Below are positions 7,860 to 16,850 of a stretch of 64,000 bases of DNA, piece after piece. The stretch's first letter is position 1. Each line of letters opens with the position of its first letter. The stretch is from Dactylosporangium sp. (GTDB lineage Bacteria; Actinomycetota; Actinomycetes; Mycobacteriales; Micromonosporaceae), in the NCBI GenBank assembly GCA_013041765.1, contig JABDRL010000217.1:1-64000 (forward strand). The letters are read 5' to 3'. A program made the position numbers and the translations under genes. Below the pieces are notes generated by a model, which worked only from the letters and a program-made list of their open reading frames with translations, was not told the origin of the DNA and did not search any database.

Positions 7860-8546
7860 TCAGCGGGTGAGGCCACCGGCCCACCGGGTAAACAGCGTAT
7901 GGGTCACGCCGACGGCGTCGAGTATCTTTCCGGCTACAAAGTCGACAAGCTGCTCGGCCCGGGCGGCGGCCCCTGCGCCGTAGAAGCCTGGACTGGCGGG
8001 GAGTACCACCGCGCCAGCGTCGTGGAGCGCGATGAGGTGTTCCAGGTGGCTTCTGGTCACCGGAGTCTCTCGCGGAACGACCACGACGGACCGGCGTTCT
8101 TTGAGGTTGACCTGAGCAGCGCGCTGTAGCAGGTCCTTGGACAGGCCGAGGGCGATACCGGCACAGGCCGCGGCGCTCGCCGGCACCACGATCATGCCCC
8201 GGGCGGGATACGACCCGCTGCTGGGTCCGGCGGCCAGATCCCCGGCGGGCCAGCAGGCCAGGTCGGCCCCGGCGAGCTCGCGGCCCAACCAGATCGCAAG
8301 ATCAGACTCCCAATGTGCGTCGCGAAACGACAGGCCGGTCTCGTCCCGGATCGTCAGCCGAGCGGCCCGTGATACGACCAGGTCGATCGGCTGGTCGGCG
8401 GCCAGAAGCGCCCGCAGCACCGCAGCGGCGTAGGGCGTGCCCGAAGCGCCGCTGACCCCGATGATCCAGGGCCGGCGCTGGCCAGCGATCGGCCGAGGTT
8501 CCCGAGCCGCCGCGCCGTCCCCGGCCGGCGAGTCACGCGATGGCAA
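7860..8546 (-). CDS. ubiX: Flavin prenyltransferase (UbiX family)
   Basis: A 228-aa flavoprotein that attaches dimethylallyl phosphate to FMN, making the prenylated FMN cofactor needed by UbiD decarboxylases. The FMN-binding start IGVSGASGTPYAAAVLRAL is clear, as are the later VVPASAAACAGIALGLS and PRETP motifs. The start is a TTG inside the 3' end of ubiA (14-base overlap), so translation is coupled. It is the last gene of ubiD-ubiA-ubiX and should supply cofactor to the UbiD protein encoded at the head of the operon. In futalosine organisms this partner is called MqnM. Confidence 0.92.
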   Translation of the reverse strand: MPSRDSPAGDGAAAREPRPIAGQRRPWIIGVSGASGTPYAAAVLRALLAADQPIDLVVSRAARLTIRDETGLSFRDAHWESDLAIWLGRELAGADLACWPAGDLAAGPSSGSYPARGMIVVPASAAACAGIALGLSKDLLQRAAQVNLKERRSVVVVPRETPVTRSHLEHLIALHDAGAVVLPASPGFYGAGAAARAEQLVDFVAGKILDAVGVTHTLFTRWAGGLTR

Positions 8547-9417
8547 GGTCGAGTCCGGCGAAGAAGAACAGCGCGAGCCCGATGAACCCGTTGGCGGTGA
8601 AGAAGGCGCGGTTGACCTTGCTGAGGTCGTCCGGCCGCACGATGAGGTGTTCGTACACCAGAGCCGCCCCGGCCAGCATCAGTCCGATCCACCACAATCG
8701 GCCCAGCCCGGCCACCGCGCCGAACCAGACGAACAGCAGGAACGTCACAATATGCGACACGGTCGAGACATGCAGGGCGGTTGCCACCCCAAACCGCGCC
8801 GGAACGGAACGCACCCCGATCCGACGGTCGATCTCAGCGTCCTGGCAGGCATAGATGAGATCGAAGCCCCCGATCCACAGTCCGACCGCCACGCCGAGAA
8901 TCCATACCGGGCCGGAGCCCGCCAGCGTGCCGGTGACCGCCAGCCAGGCCCCCACGGGGCCGATGAGCTGGCCGACGGCCAGCACGACGTGCGGAAGATC
9001 TGTGAACCGCTTCGCGTACGGATACCCGATCAGCGGCACCACGGCGAACGGCGCCAGCAGGAGACACAGCGGGTTGAGCGCCGCCGCCGCCAGCAGAAAG
9101 ACCGCGAGCGCCACGCCGGCCCCGGTCCATGCCGCCCGCACGCTGACCGCCCCGGTCACGAGCTCCCGGCCGGCGGTCCGGGGATTCCGCGCGTCGATGT
9201 GCCGGTCAATGATCCTGTTCACGGCCATGGCGAAGGTTCTCGCCCCGACCATCGCGACGGTGATCAGAACCAGGCCCACCCAATCGACCTGCGGACGCAT
9301 GGCGACAAGCGCCGCGAGATAGGCAAACGGCAGCGCGAACACCGAGTGCTCGATCGTGACGAGACGCAGGAAGGCCGTTACGGGCCAGGGGCGCCGGGGC
9401 CCCAGAGCGATACTCAT
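8533..9417 (-). CDS. mqnP: UbiA-family prenyltransferase for menaquinone (MqnP type)
   Basis: A 294-aa membrane protein with about eight hydrophobic helices. The first Asp-rich motif NRIIDRHIDARNPRT and the second (YACQDAEIDRRIGVRSVPARFG) are the Mg-diphosphate binding sites of UbiA prenyltransferases. It should attach the polyprenyl chain to the dihydroxynaphthoate intermediate of the futalosine pathway. Its ATG overlaps the TGA of ubiD (ATGA at 9414-9417) and its end overlaps ubiX. The sequence does not tell MqnP from 4-hydroxybenzoate prenyltransferase; mqnE in the window favours MqnP. Confidence 0.85.
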   Translation of the reverse strand: MSIALGPRRPWPVTAFLRLVTIEHSVFALPFAYLAALVAMRPQVDWVGLVLITVAMVGARTFAMAVNRIIDRHIDARNPRTAGRELVTGAVSVRAAWTGAGVALAVFLLAAAALNPLCLLLAPFAVVPLIGYPYAKRFTDLPHVVLAVGQLIGPVGAWLAVTGTLAGSGPVWILGVAVGLWIGGFDLIYACQDAEIDRRIGVRSVPARFGVATALHVSTVSHIVTFLLFVWFGAVAGLGRLWWIGLMLAGAALVYEHLIVRPDDLSKVNRAFFTANGFIGLALFFFAGLDLAIA

Positions 9418-10877
9418 GCCAGCCCATACTCCTTCCAGCGCCGATCGACGGTCGCGACCACCTCCGGCGACATGATCATGCGCTCGGGCCAGCCTCGTCC
9501 GTATCCCTCGCTCGGCAGCTTTCGGGTCGCGTCAACCCCCGCCTTACCTCCCCAGAACTGCTGGTACGAGGCATGGTCCAGGTGGTCGACGGGACCTTCT
9601 GTCAGCAGTAGATCGCGGCTGTAGTCCACATTGCCGAATGCCCGGAACGCCACCTCCGGGTAGTCGTGCACGTCGCAGTCCTCGTCGACCACAACGATCA
9701 GTTTGGTCAGCGACAGCAGGTGGGCGCCCCAGATGGCGTGCATGACCTTCTGCGCGTGTTTGGGGTACCGCTTGCGGATCGAAACGATCAGGCAGTTGTG
9801 GAACACGCCAGGCTCCGGCAGGTCGTAGTCGACGATGTCCGGAATGAGCATCCTGGCCAGCGGAAGGAAGATCCGTTCGGTGGCCTTCCCCAGCGGCGCA
9901 TCCTCCTGGGGAGGCTGCGACGTGACGATCGAATGGTAGACCGGATCTCGCCGCATGGTCATGCACTCGACATGGAGCACCGGGAACGGTTCGACCGGGG
10001 TGTAGAACCCCGTGTGATCGCCAAAGGGACCTTCCGGCAGCCGCTCGCCGGGTTCGACATGGCCCTCCAGCACGATCTGCGCGTGTGCTGGAACCTGGAG
10101 CGGGACGGTCAGGCAGTTGACCATTTCGACCCGGTCTCCCCGCAGAAAGCCCGCGAAAAGGTATTCATCGATATCGGACGGCAGCGGGGCCGCCGCCGTG
10201 TAGCTCACCACCGGGTCGGCGCCGATCGCCACGGCGACCGGCAGTCGCTGACCGAGGCGCTCGGCGACGGCGTGGTGCGCGGTCGAATCCTTGTGGATCT
10301 GCCAGTGCATGCCGAGGGTGTTGGGCGAGTGCTGCTGAAGGCGGTAGAGCCCCAGGTTGCGCTTACCGGTTTCGGGATGTTTCGTGTGGGTCAGGCCAAA
10401 ATTGTGATAGATCCCGCCGTCGTCCGGCCATACTCGCAGGCCCGGCAGCAGGTTGAGGTCGACCTCGTCGCCGTGGAGCACCAGTTCCTGGCAGGGCGCG
10501 CCCCGCACCCGCTTCGGCGGAACCGACTTCAGCTGCATCAGCTTCCCGAGCCCTTCCCGGATGCCGCCCCAACCGACCGGGATCTCCGGTCTGACCAGCT
10601 CTCCGATTCGCTCGCCGATCTCATCGAGCCGCTCGACCCCCAGGGCCATCGCCATCCGGCGCTCGGTACCGAACACGTTCACCGCGATGGGCATCGCGCC
10701 CCTGGTGGGTCGTTCAAACAGCAGGGCTGGCCCACGGGCCCGGACCGTGCGGGTGACGATCTCGCTGATCTCCAGGGTCGGGTCCACCGGCGCCGAAACC
10801 CGGTGCAGTTCTCCGGCACGCTGGAGTGCCGCGAGGAAGCCACTGAGATCGGTATACGGAAACCCGCCTGGTGCCAT
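9414..10877 (-). CDS. mqnL: UbiD-family menaquinone biosynthesis decarboxylase (MqnL type)
   Basis: A 487-aa UbiD-type decarboxylase that removes the carboxyl from the naphthoate ring using prenyl-FMN made by UbiX. Blocks seen: FPYTDLSGFLAALQRAGELHRV at the N-terminus, ALLFERP, PDDGGIYHNFGLTHTKHP, EGPFGDHTGFY and the late IVVDEDCDVHDYPEV. These are the usual UbiD landmarks, including the Glu/Asp residues around the active site. First gene of the ubiD-ubiA-ubiX set, with a clear ATG start. Confidence 0.92.
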   Translation of the reverse strand: MAPGGFPYTDLSGFLAALQRAGELHRVSAPVDPTLEISEIVTRTVRARGPALLFERPTRGAMPIAVNVFGTERRMAMALGVERLDEIGERIGELVRPEIPVGWGGIREGLGKLMQLKSVPPKRVRGAPCQELVLHGDEVDLNLLPGLRVWPDDGGIYHNFGLTHTKHPETGKRNLGLYRLQQHSPNTLGMHWQIHKDSTAHHAVAERLGQRLPVAVAIGADPVVSYTAAAPLPSDIDEYLFAGFLRGDRVEMVNCLTVPLQVPAHAQIVLEGHVEPGERLPEGPFGDHTGFYTPVEPFPVLHVECMTMRRDPVYHSIVTSQPPQEDAPLGKATERIFLPLARMLIPDIVDYDLPEPGVFHNCLIVSIRKRYPKHAQKVMHAIWGAHLLSLTKLIVVVDEDCDVHDYPEVAFRAFGNVDYSRDLLLTEGPVDHLDHASYQQFWGGKAGVDATRKLPSEGYGRGWPERMIMSPEVVATVDRRWKEYGLA

Positions 10878-10925
10878 GCTGGCCAGTCTTCCACCCGCCC
10901 GCCGGCTGCGGCGCCCGCTGGCCCC

Positions 10926-12815
10926 TTACCAGTCGATTCGGGCCTTGACCTCCAGCGTTGCCAGATCGCGGGCCTCCAGACCCGTCGTGGAAACCGTCCA
11001 CAGCGTGCTGTCGATCACAAGCGAGCGACGGATCACACTGCCGTCGGCATGGTCGAGCCTGCCCCGCTCGGTGAGCTGGGCGTCGGACACCGACAGCACG
11101 GTGGCCGTGCGGGCACCGGACACGGTCAGGGGAACCACCAGCGTCGAGGTGCCGGGCCAGTACAGGAACGCGTGCGGATCGAATTCCGCCTCCGAACGGC
11201 CTCCCGGCACGTGGTAGGCCGCCAGCCGGTTCGGCGAGCGAAGGTTGCTGACGTCGAACAGCGACACCTGGGTACCGCGGGTACGACCCTGCGTGGTCGC
11301 CTCCTGACCGATGCCGATCAGACGATCACCGTCGATAGGATGCAGGTACGCGGAATACCCGGTGATCTTCAGTTCGCCCAGAACCTCGGGCCGGGCCGGG
11401 TCCCGAAGATCCAGCGTGTACAGCGGATCGGTCTGGCGGAACGTGACGACGTACCCGGTGCTTCCCGCGAACCGCACGGCGTAGACCCGCTCGCCCTTGC
11501 CCAGTCCCCCGATCTTGCCGGCGACCGACAGCAGCCCGGCGTCCCTACGCAGGACGTACACCCAGGATTCCGTTGGACGCTGCGACGGCCGGGGAATCGT
11601 GTCCTCCCGCAGCGGAACCGCCCCGCCGGTCGTCCCGGCCGTCGTCGTCGCCACCCGGAGATAGCCGTCCCACTCGGACAGGGAGTACTGGTTGAGCAAC
11701 CATCCGGGGACCGAACCCGCGGAGGTGAAGCGGGGCTTGCCAGTGCCGGTCACGTCGAAGCGGTACAGGTCGGTCTGGGGCTGGTTGTCCTCGCTGGTCA
11801 GCGTCCGCCACTGGTTACTGGCCGCGATGTAGAGGCTGCTCCCGGTCGAGTAGACGGTCTGGCCATCCCCGACGACGCTGACCGGGTCGCCATTGCCCAG
11901 TTCCGAACGTTCGAGGTCAAAGGTGAGGATCGTCAGCAGCGACGCCGCGGAGGTGTGCTCGGGGCGACTCACCGCCTGGCACGGCACGTGATCGGTCTGC
12001 TCTCCGTCCGGCGAGGTCACCGTGTACCGGGGAAGCCAGTCCTGGACGGAGCTGCTGTCGATGCCCGAACCAAAGACCTGCGGCGCCGACCGCACGACCA
12101 CCCGAACAACCGCCCCGACCTGCCGCGCGTCCAGGGTCCACCCATCGACCGTATAGGTGCCGAGCACCCGGGGCTGGCCGGCGAGGTCGACCAGGATCAG
12201 CCGGGAGCCACCGCCGTTGAGGGCCTCGCGGGTGGCCGGCCCGGGCTCGGCGAGGATGCCTCCGGCCGTCAGCACCAGCGCCCGGTCGCCGAACAGCATG
12301 AGGTTGGACGGCTGGGCGACGCGGGTCTGCGCCGCGGGAGCGTCGAGCCGCACGGTCCCGGTCTGCTGGGCACTCGCCGCGTCGACGACCCGCAGGCTGC
12401 CGCCCGAGACGGTGACGATCCGCCGACCGTCGGTCTTGACCAGGTCCGGCTCGTCAACGCCCGCCTCGTGGGTGTTGGTCCCGGAGTATTCCGAGGCTGC
12501 CCCGTCACCGGTCTGCCGCGTCGCCGCCGGTCCCCCGGCGGCGGCCGGGCCGTCCTGAGCCAGCTCGTTGGATTTCTCGGTACCGTATCGCCCGAGCACG
12601 TCGGCGTTGGCTTTCGCCGCCGATCGCAGCTCGCCCAGCAGCGTCTCGCAATCGTCGAAGGCGACGAGTTGTAGCGCTGCTGGGACGGAGTGATCCTGGT
12701 CAAGTGTTGTCAATCGCCCCGAGGTACATCCGGTCAGGGCGGCGAGGGCGAGGGCGAGGGTGGCGGAAATGGCGGCCCGAGACTTCATGCGACTTGGACG
12801 TCGGCATCCCGCCAC
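10926..12815 (-). CDS. Secreted beta-propeller lipoprotein (PF09826 type)
   Basis: A 629-aa protein with a lipoprotein signal (LALALAALTGC), then the signature YSGTNTHEAGVDEPDLVKTDGRRIVTV of the beta-propeller domain family PF09826. Blade-like repeats follow to the C-terminus (YVLRRDAGLLSVAGKIGGL..., ERVYAVRFAGSTGYVVTFRQTDPLYTLDL). It is predicted to sit on the outer face of the membrane; its ligand is unknown. GTG 12815 is nine bases after the preceding gene's stop; ATG 12788 is an equally good start by signal peptide. It follows a two-component system and another lipoprotein on the same strand and may be their target. Confidence 0.82.
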   Translation of the reverse strand: MAGCRRPSRMKSRAAISATLALALAALTGCTSGRLTTLDQDHSVPAALQLVAFDDCETLLGELRSAAKANADVLGRYGTEKSNELAQDGPAAAGGPAATRQTGDGAASEYSGTNTHEAGVDEPDLVKTDGRRIVTVSGGSLRVVDAASAQQTGTVRLDAPAAQTRVAQPSNLMLFGDRALVLTAGGILAEPGPATREALNGGGSRLILVDLAGQPRVLGTYTVDGWTLDARQVGAVVRVVVRSAPQVFGSGIDSSSVQDWLPRYTVTSPDGEQTDHVPCQAVSRPEHTSAASLLTILTFDLERSELGNGDPVSVVGDGQTVYSTGSSLYIAASNQWRTLTSEDNQPQTDLYRFDVTGTGKPRFTSAGSVPGWLLNQYSLSEWDGYLRVATTTAGTTGGAVPLREDTIPRPSQRPTESWVYVLRRDAGLLSVAGKIGGLGKGERVYAVRFAGSTGYVVTFRQTDPLYTLDLRDPARPEVLGELKITGYSAYLHPIDGDRLIGIGQEATTQGRTRGTQVSLFDVSNLRSPNRLAAYHVPGGRSEAEFDPHAFLYWPGTSTLVVPLTVSGARTATVLSVSDAQLTERGRLDHADGSVIRRSLVIDSTLWTVSTTGLEARDLATLEVKARIDW

Positions 12816-12824
12816 CGGTTCCGG

Positions 12825-13421
12825 TCACTTCACCGGGATCACGACCAGCCGCACCCGGTAGTCCTGCCCGTCCCGCACCCCGGAGATCCCGACCCGGGCA
12901 CCCGTCGTGATGTCGCCGGGAGCGGCCTTGACCCGGTTCTTGATCACCTTAAGATCGTCGCTGATCGCCCAGGTACGGACGAAGCCGTCGGTGGACTTGA
13001 CCGTGATGGCGTCCGCGTCGACCGCCTCGACCACACCGCGCTGGACGGCGACCGTCTTGTCGCCCTGAGGCGTTGTGATCGCGAATTCCCCATGCAGCAC
13101 GTTCCGGTGCATCGCCAGGCGACGCACCGCCCGCCGGCGGTTGGTCCCGCCCTTCGTACCGGCCTTCGTGCTGGGGTCGGGGCTGGCCTCCGCGTCTTCC
13201 ACCGCCAGTTCCAGGGGTTCGAACCCGATCGTCGCCAGAGCCTGCCCGTCGAGGGACAGCGATGCCGGCACCTCGACCACATCGCCGGTCGCGGCGGTGC
13301 CGGCGACTTCCGCTGCCTCGGGCGAGGCGGAAGCCGCCGGCATCTCCCGCTCGCAGCCGGTCAGGCCGAGCACGCCGATCAGCCCCGCCGTGACCGCAAC
13401 TCCAACTCGATGGGCACCCAT
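12825..13421 (-). CDS. Small exported lipoprotein, DUF5666-like
   Basis: A 198-aa lipoprotein with lipobox LTGC at Cys23. ATG 13421 is supported by GGAGG about 6 bases upstream. The C-terminal half (GVVEAVDADAITVKSTDGFVRTWAIS ... VGISGVRDGQDYRVRLVVIP) is a small beta-rich fold like DUF5666 domains. The central region is charged and holds a basic patch (NRRRAVRRLAMHR). It is encoded 110 bp after the sensor kinase gene and just before the beta-propeller lipoprotein, so a role in envelope sensing together with them is likely but inferred. Confidence 0.7.
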   Translation of the reverse strand: MGAHRVGVAVTAGLIGVLGLTGCEREMPAASASPEAAEVAGTAATGDVVEVPASLSLDGQALATIGFEPLELAVEDAEASPDPSTKAGTKGGTNRRRAVRRLAMHRNVLHGEFAITTPQGDKTVAVQRGVVEAVDADAITVKSTDGFVRTWAISDDLKVIKNRVKAAPGDITTGARVGISGVRDGQDYRVRLVVIPVK

Positions 13422-13531
13422 GGTTTCCTCCGTCGTCACTGGTCGCCGCCGAACGCCATGACTGTGCGCCACGGATGCTGGCCGGGGATCAGGACAGTGT
13501 TCGGAACTGGTAAGGCTCGGACATCGACCGG

Positions 13532-14965
13532 TCACGGGTCCCCGTGCCGGCGTCGCGGGCTCCCGGCGGCGTCGGCTGACGGCCGGGCTACCGGCAGCGA
13601 CACGACGAAGCGGGCACCGCCCTCCGCGGCATGGCCCGCTTCGATCTCGCCGGCCAGCCGCCGGGCGAGCCGAGCGGCCATGGCCAGGCCAAGACCGCTG
13701 CCGACCTTCCGGATACCCCGGTACCTGCGGTACAGCGCGCCCCGCTGGAACGCGACGGCCAGATCGTCATCGGTCAGTCCCGGCCCGCCGTCGCGGACCT
13801 CGACGGTAGCGAGGTCCCGCCGCCGCAGCCCGGCCGCCAGCACCACCGGGGCACCGGGAGGCACAACTCGCAGGGCGTTCTCCAGCAGACCGTCCAGGAT
13901 CTGGCGAACCCGGCCCGGATCTGTGACGGCCTGGACGGGGTCGGGTGGTACCTCCACCCGCAGCGGCACCCCCGCAGCGGCGTACCGACCACCCCAGGCC
14001 TCTCCGGCCGCCGTCACCAGCTGGGCCAGGTCCACGGCGAGGAACTCGACGGGCAGGTCCGCAGCCTCCAGCCGGGCCAGCACCAGCAGGTCCGCGATGA
14101 GTCTGTCGAGCCGCTCGGCCTCGCTGAGGACGGTCTGCCCGGCCCGCTGTGCGCCGTCCGGTCCGATGACTCCGTCGGCGAGCGCCTCCGCATATCCCTT
14201 GATGGTCGTCAGCGGCGTCCGTAGTTCGTGCGAGACCGACAGCAGGAAATCCCGCTGCCGGCCCTCGCTGGTCGTCAGGGCCTCCGCCAGGTTGTTGATC
14301 GCGTCCGCCAGGTCAGCGGCTTCGGCCGGACCGTTCGTGGCGAGGCGCACGGACCTGTCCCCCGCCGAGAGCCTCGATGCCGCATGCGCTGCCTGGCGAA
14401 TGGGCCGAACCAGCCGGCGAGCGAGCGAGGGCCCCGCGGCGAGTCCGGTCAGCAGCCCCGCCAGCAGAGCCAGCCACAGCCGGCTCCACACCGCGGCCGC
14501 CGTACCAGTGACGGGGGACGCGGTCAGCACGACGCCGTTGCCCGGGCGCCCTGGCACGGGTTTGCCTGAGATCAGGCGGGTACGGCCGGCGACCCGGGCG
14601 ATCCGCGGTTCCACGGACCCGCCCGAGGCCAGGGTACGAAGGACCGGATCGGGCAGGCCGCCGCGGCTGGCTCTGCCGGCGACCACCAGATAGATGTCGA
14701 AGCCCCTCTTCCGCATCCGTCGGACCAAGGCGTCGCCGTCTCCGGTCCTGGTCGCCAGCAGATCGGCGACGAGCGTCGCCTCCCGGCTCAGGGATTCCTT
14801 GACCTCACGGTTGGCCACACGCACGGCGACCGGCACCGCGACCAGAGCCGTGGCCAGGACGGACAGCACCGCGACCAGGGAGGTCACCGCGGCGGCCCGG
14901 GCGGTCAGCGTCCCCGTCACCCGGACGCCGGACCCGCGCGCCCGCCAGCGGGCGAAGCTAGGCAT
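13532..14965 (-). CDS. Sensor histidine kinase (two-helix membrane type)
   Basis: A 477-aa kinase. Two transmembrane helices (about 14-36 and 165-187) flank an extracellular region; then come HAMP (RRLVRPIRQAAHAASRLSAGD), HisKA with the phospho-acceptor His in SVSHELRTPLTTIKGYAE, and a HATPase domain with VRDGGPGLTDDDL and GSGLGLAMAARLARRLAG. The start ATG overlaps the last eight bases of the upstream response regulator gene, so the pair is co-translated. The signal is unknown; the two lipoprotein genes downstream are candidate targets or accessory sensors. Confidence 0.92.
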   Translation of the reverse strand: MPSFARWRARGSGVRVTGTLTARAAAVTSLVAVLSVLATALVAVPVAVRVANREVKESLSREATLVADLLATRTGDGDALVRRMRKRGFDIYLVVAGRASRGGLPDPVLRTLASGGSVEPRIARVAGRTRLISGKPVPGRPGNGVVLTASPVTGTAAAVWSRLWLALLAGLLTGLAAGPSLARRLVRPIRQAAHAASRLSAGDRSVRLATNGPAEAADLADAINNLAEALTTSEGRQRDFLLSVSHELRTPLTTIKGYAEALADGVIGPDGAQRAGQTVLSEAERLDRLIADLLVLARLEAADLPVEFLAVDLAQLVTAAGEAWGGRYAAAGVPLRVEVPPDPVQAVTDPGRVRQILDGLLENALRVVPPGAPVVLAAGLRRRDLATVEVRDGGPGLTDDDLAVAFQRGALYRRYRGIRKVGSGLGLAMAARLARRLAGEIEAGHAAEGGARFVVSLPVARPSADAAGSPRRRHGDP

Positions 14966-15653
14966 CGGCGGTGTAGCCCACGCCGCGCACCGTCCGGATA
15001 ACGCTGGCCGCAGCCCCGAGCTTCGCCCGGACCTGGGCAATGTGCACATCGACCGTCCGGGTGCCGGACTGGGCCGCATACCCCCACACCGAGGCCAGCA
15101 GCTCTTCCCTGGTGAACACCCGGCCCGGCCGCTGGGCCAGCCGCGCCAGCAGATCGAACTCCGTGGAGGTCAGAGCGACGACAGAGCCCTCGACGAGCAC
15201 GATCCTCCGGGAGGGGTCGATCCTGACCGAACCGACCCGCAGCGGTCGGGCCGCCTCGTCGGGCCGGGTGACCCGGCGCAGCACGGCTCGGACCCGAGCG
15301 ACGAGTTCGCGTGGACTGAACGGCTTCGTGATGTAGTCGTCCGCACCGAGTTCCAGGCCGACCACCCGGTCGACCTCGTCGTCCCTGGCCGTGAGGAACA
15401 GCACCGGCGTCCAGTCCCCCGACTGGCGCAGTCGCTGGCAGATCTCGGTCCCGCTGAGACCGGGCAGGGCGATGTCCAGCACGCAGGCCACCGGCCGCAG
15501 GCGGCGGGCCGCCGCGAGTCCCGCATCGCCGTCATCTGCCACGTGCACCCCGAAGCCTTCACGGACCAGGTACATCCGAACGAGATCGGCGATGGGCCGC
15601 TCGTCCTCGACCACCAGGACCAGCCCTTTGGAGCCTTCTGTCACGGTTCCCAT
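14958..15653 (-). CDS. OmpR/PhoB-family response regulator
   Basis: A 231-aa regulator with an N-terminal receiver domain (acidic pair EDE, phospho-acceptor Asp60 in CVLDIALPG, Lys in DDYITKPFSPREL) and a C-terminal winged helix (ALTSTEFDLLARLAQRPGRV, RTVDVHIAQVRAKLG, IRTVRGVGY). ATG 15653 gives the normal receiver N-terminus. It is first in a minus-strand operon with its cognate kinase. The upstream ribosome binding site is weak. Confidence 0.93.
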   Translation of the reverse strand: MGTVTEGSKGLVLVVEDERPIADLVRMYLVREGFGVHVADDGDAGLAAARRLRPVACVLDIALPGLSGTEICQRLRQSGDWTPVLFLTARDDEVDRVVGLELGADDYITKPFSPRELVARVRAVLRRVTRPDEAARPLRVGSVRIDPSRRIVLVEGSVVALTSTEFDLLARLAQRPGRVFTREELLASVWGYAAQSGTRTVDVHIAQVRAKLGAAASVIRTVRGVGYTADA

Positions 15654-15714
15654 TGTGCCGTCGCCCGATGACGAAACGATCAGATCGCGGTCAGCGGCAG
15701 GTACGGACCGCAGC

Positions 15715-16221
15715 TCAAGCGATGGCGGGATGGTAGCCGGCGTGGGGAAGAAAGGGTCCGGTCGCCATGATCGGGCGGGCGGCGAACGCGTCCCGCAGCA
15801 GGCTGTCGAGCCTCCAGACCCGGTCGATGGCACCGACCTTGATCCAGAGGTGTTCTCGAACGCCGTCGATCGCCGTCGCGGCCAGCTGGACGGCCCCCTG
15901 TTCCGGTTCCGGTGTCCAGGCGACCTCTGCCAGCTGGTTCAGATCGGCGTTGAGGTGCAGCCTCAGCCTCCGCAGCAACCTGCTCTCGCTGGTGATGACC
16001 AGCCGGAAGCGGGTGAGCAGCAGCAGGTTCCGGAGACCCGTACGCCGGCCGGGGCGACCGGACCTGGCACAGGGCGCGAGCAGAAGGGCACTGTCCCGGG
16101 GACCAAGGCAGGGACGCAGAATCGGCAGATGTCGATACAGCGTGTTGAACGGAACGCAGACGTCAAGCGCCTTGGACAGGAAGGCTCGTGGTGGTGTGGC
16201 GGACCCTCGCGTCTGTGGCAT
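15715..16221 (-). CDS. Conserved-looking hypothetical protein
   Basis: A 168-aa soluble protein. The middle and C-terminus look like a real folded domain with alternating charged helices (LVITSESRLLRRLRLHLNADLNQLAEV; AATAIDGVREHLWIKVGAIDRVWRLDSLL). ATG 16221 has GGATGGGG upstream. No named family is recognised. It lies between the two-component operon and a PH-domain gene with no operonic partner. The gene call is moderate because overlapping plus-strand frames are also open. Confidence 0.5.
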   Translation of the reverse strand: MPQTRGSATPPRAFLSKALDVCVPFNTLYRHLPILRPCLGPRDSALLLAPCARSGRPGRRTGLRNLLLLTRFRLVITSESRLLRRLRLHLNADLNQLAEVAWTPEPEQGAVQLAATAIDGVREHLWIKVGAIDRVWRLDSLLRDAFAARPIMATGPFLPHAGYHPAIA

Positions 16222-16363
16222 ACCCCATCCAACGATGCACCCAGCGGACCGACACGCTGTCAACCCCGTTCGCCGTCGGTAACTCCGTTCGGGTGACGGC
16301 GGGGACGTCGGACCCGCCTGGCTGGCGTTGGCCTTGGGCCCGGCAGGCGGCATCCTGGTCGTT

Positions 16364-16834
16364 ATGCGGATTCGCGATGGCTCGTACGAGCCGAATGACC
16401 CGGCGGCGCCCCGCGACCCGGCGGGGGCCTGCCACTGGCGTGTTCCACCAGGCACGATGGCATTCAAGATCCTCGTGGCCGGGGTGTTCGCCGGGGTCGC
16501 CGTCTGGTCCCTCGGCAACGCGCTCCAGGCACTGTTCGCGCTGCTCGGGGCGGTGGCCCTCGGGATCCACGCGGCACGCGACCTGCTCGCCCCGGTCCGG
16601 CTGGCCGCCGACGCCGACGGCATCGTGGTCGTTCGGGGATTCGCCAGAACCGAGCGGATTCCCTGGAGCGCCGTCGAACGGATCCGCGTGGACGAGCGTG
16701 CGCGGCTGGGCGGGCGTTCCCGACTCGTCGAGATCGACACGGGCGAGACCCTGCATCTGTTCGGCGCCGGCGAGTTGGGAGCCCCGGTCGACGAGGTCGT
16801 GGCGGCCCTGCACCGGCTGTCCCCCGCCCGGTAG
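16364..16834 (+). CDS. PH-domain membrane protein (bPH6 type)
   Basis: A 156-aa protein with one or two hydrophobic helices (MAFKILVAGVFAGVAVWSLG, ALFALLGAVALGIHA) and then a bacterial PH-like domain (LAADADGIVVVRGFARTERIPWSAVERIRVDERARLGGRSRLVEID). The IPWSAVERI core is typical of bPH6 proteins, common and uncharacterised in actinobacteria. ATG 16364 is preferred to a TTG at 16328, though neither has a strong ribosome binding site. Confidence 0.72.
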   Translation: MRIRDGSYEPNDPAAPRDPAGACHWRVPPGTMAFKILVAGVFAGVAVWSLGNALQALFALLGAVALGIHAARDLLAPVRLAADADGIVVVRGFARTERIPWSAVERIRVDERARLGGRSRLVEIDTGETLHLFGAGELGAPVDEVVAALHRLSPAR

Positions 16835-16850
16835 CGGCCCCGAACCGGCG

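Noticed and set aside
9666-12674. A 1002-codon open frame on the plus strand
   Set aside because: It is antisense to mqnL and the beta-propeller gene, both of which have clear family motifs. Its composition (Arg, Gly, Val, Asp, Gln) is the usual product of GC-rich antisense frames.
15391-16296. A 301-codon plus-strand frame opposite the response regulator and hypothetical gene
   Set aside because: It starts inside the receiver-domain gene and shows no domain; the minus-strand protein has a more natural composition.
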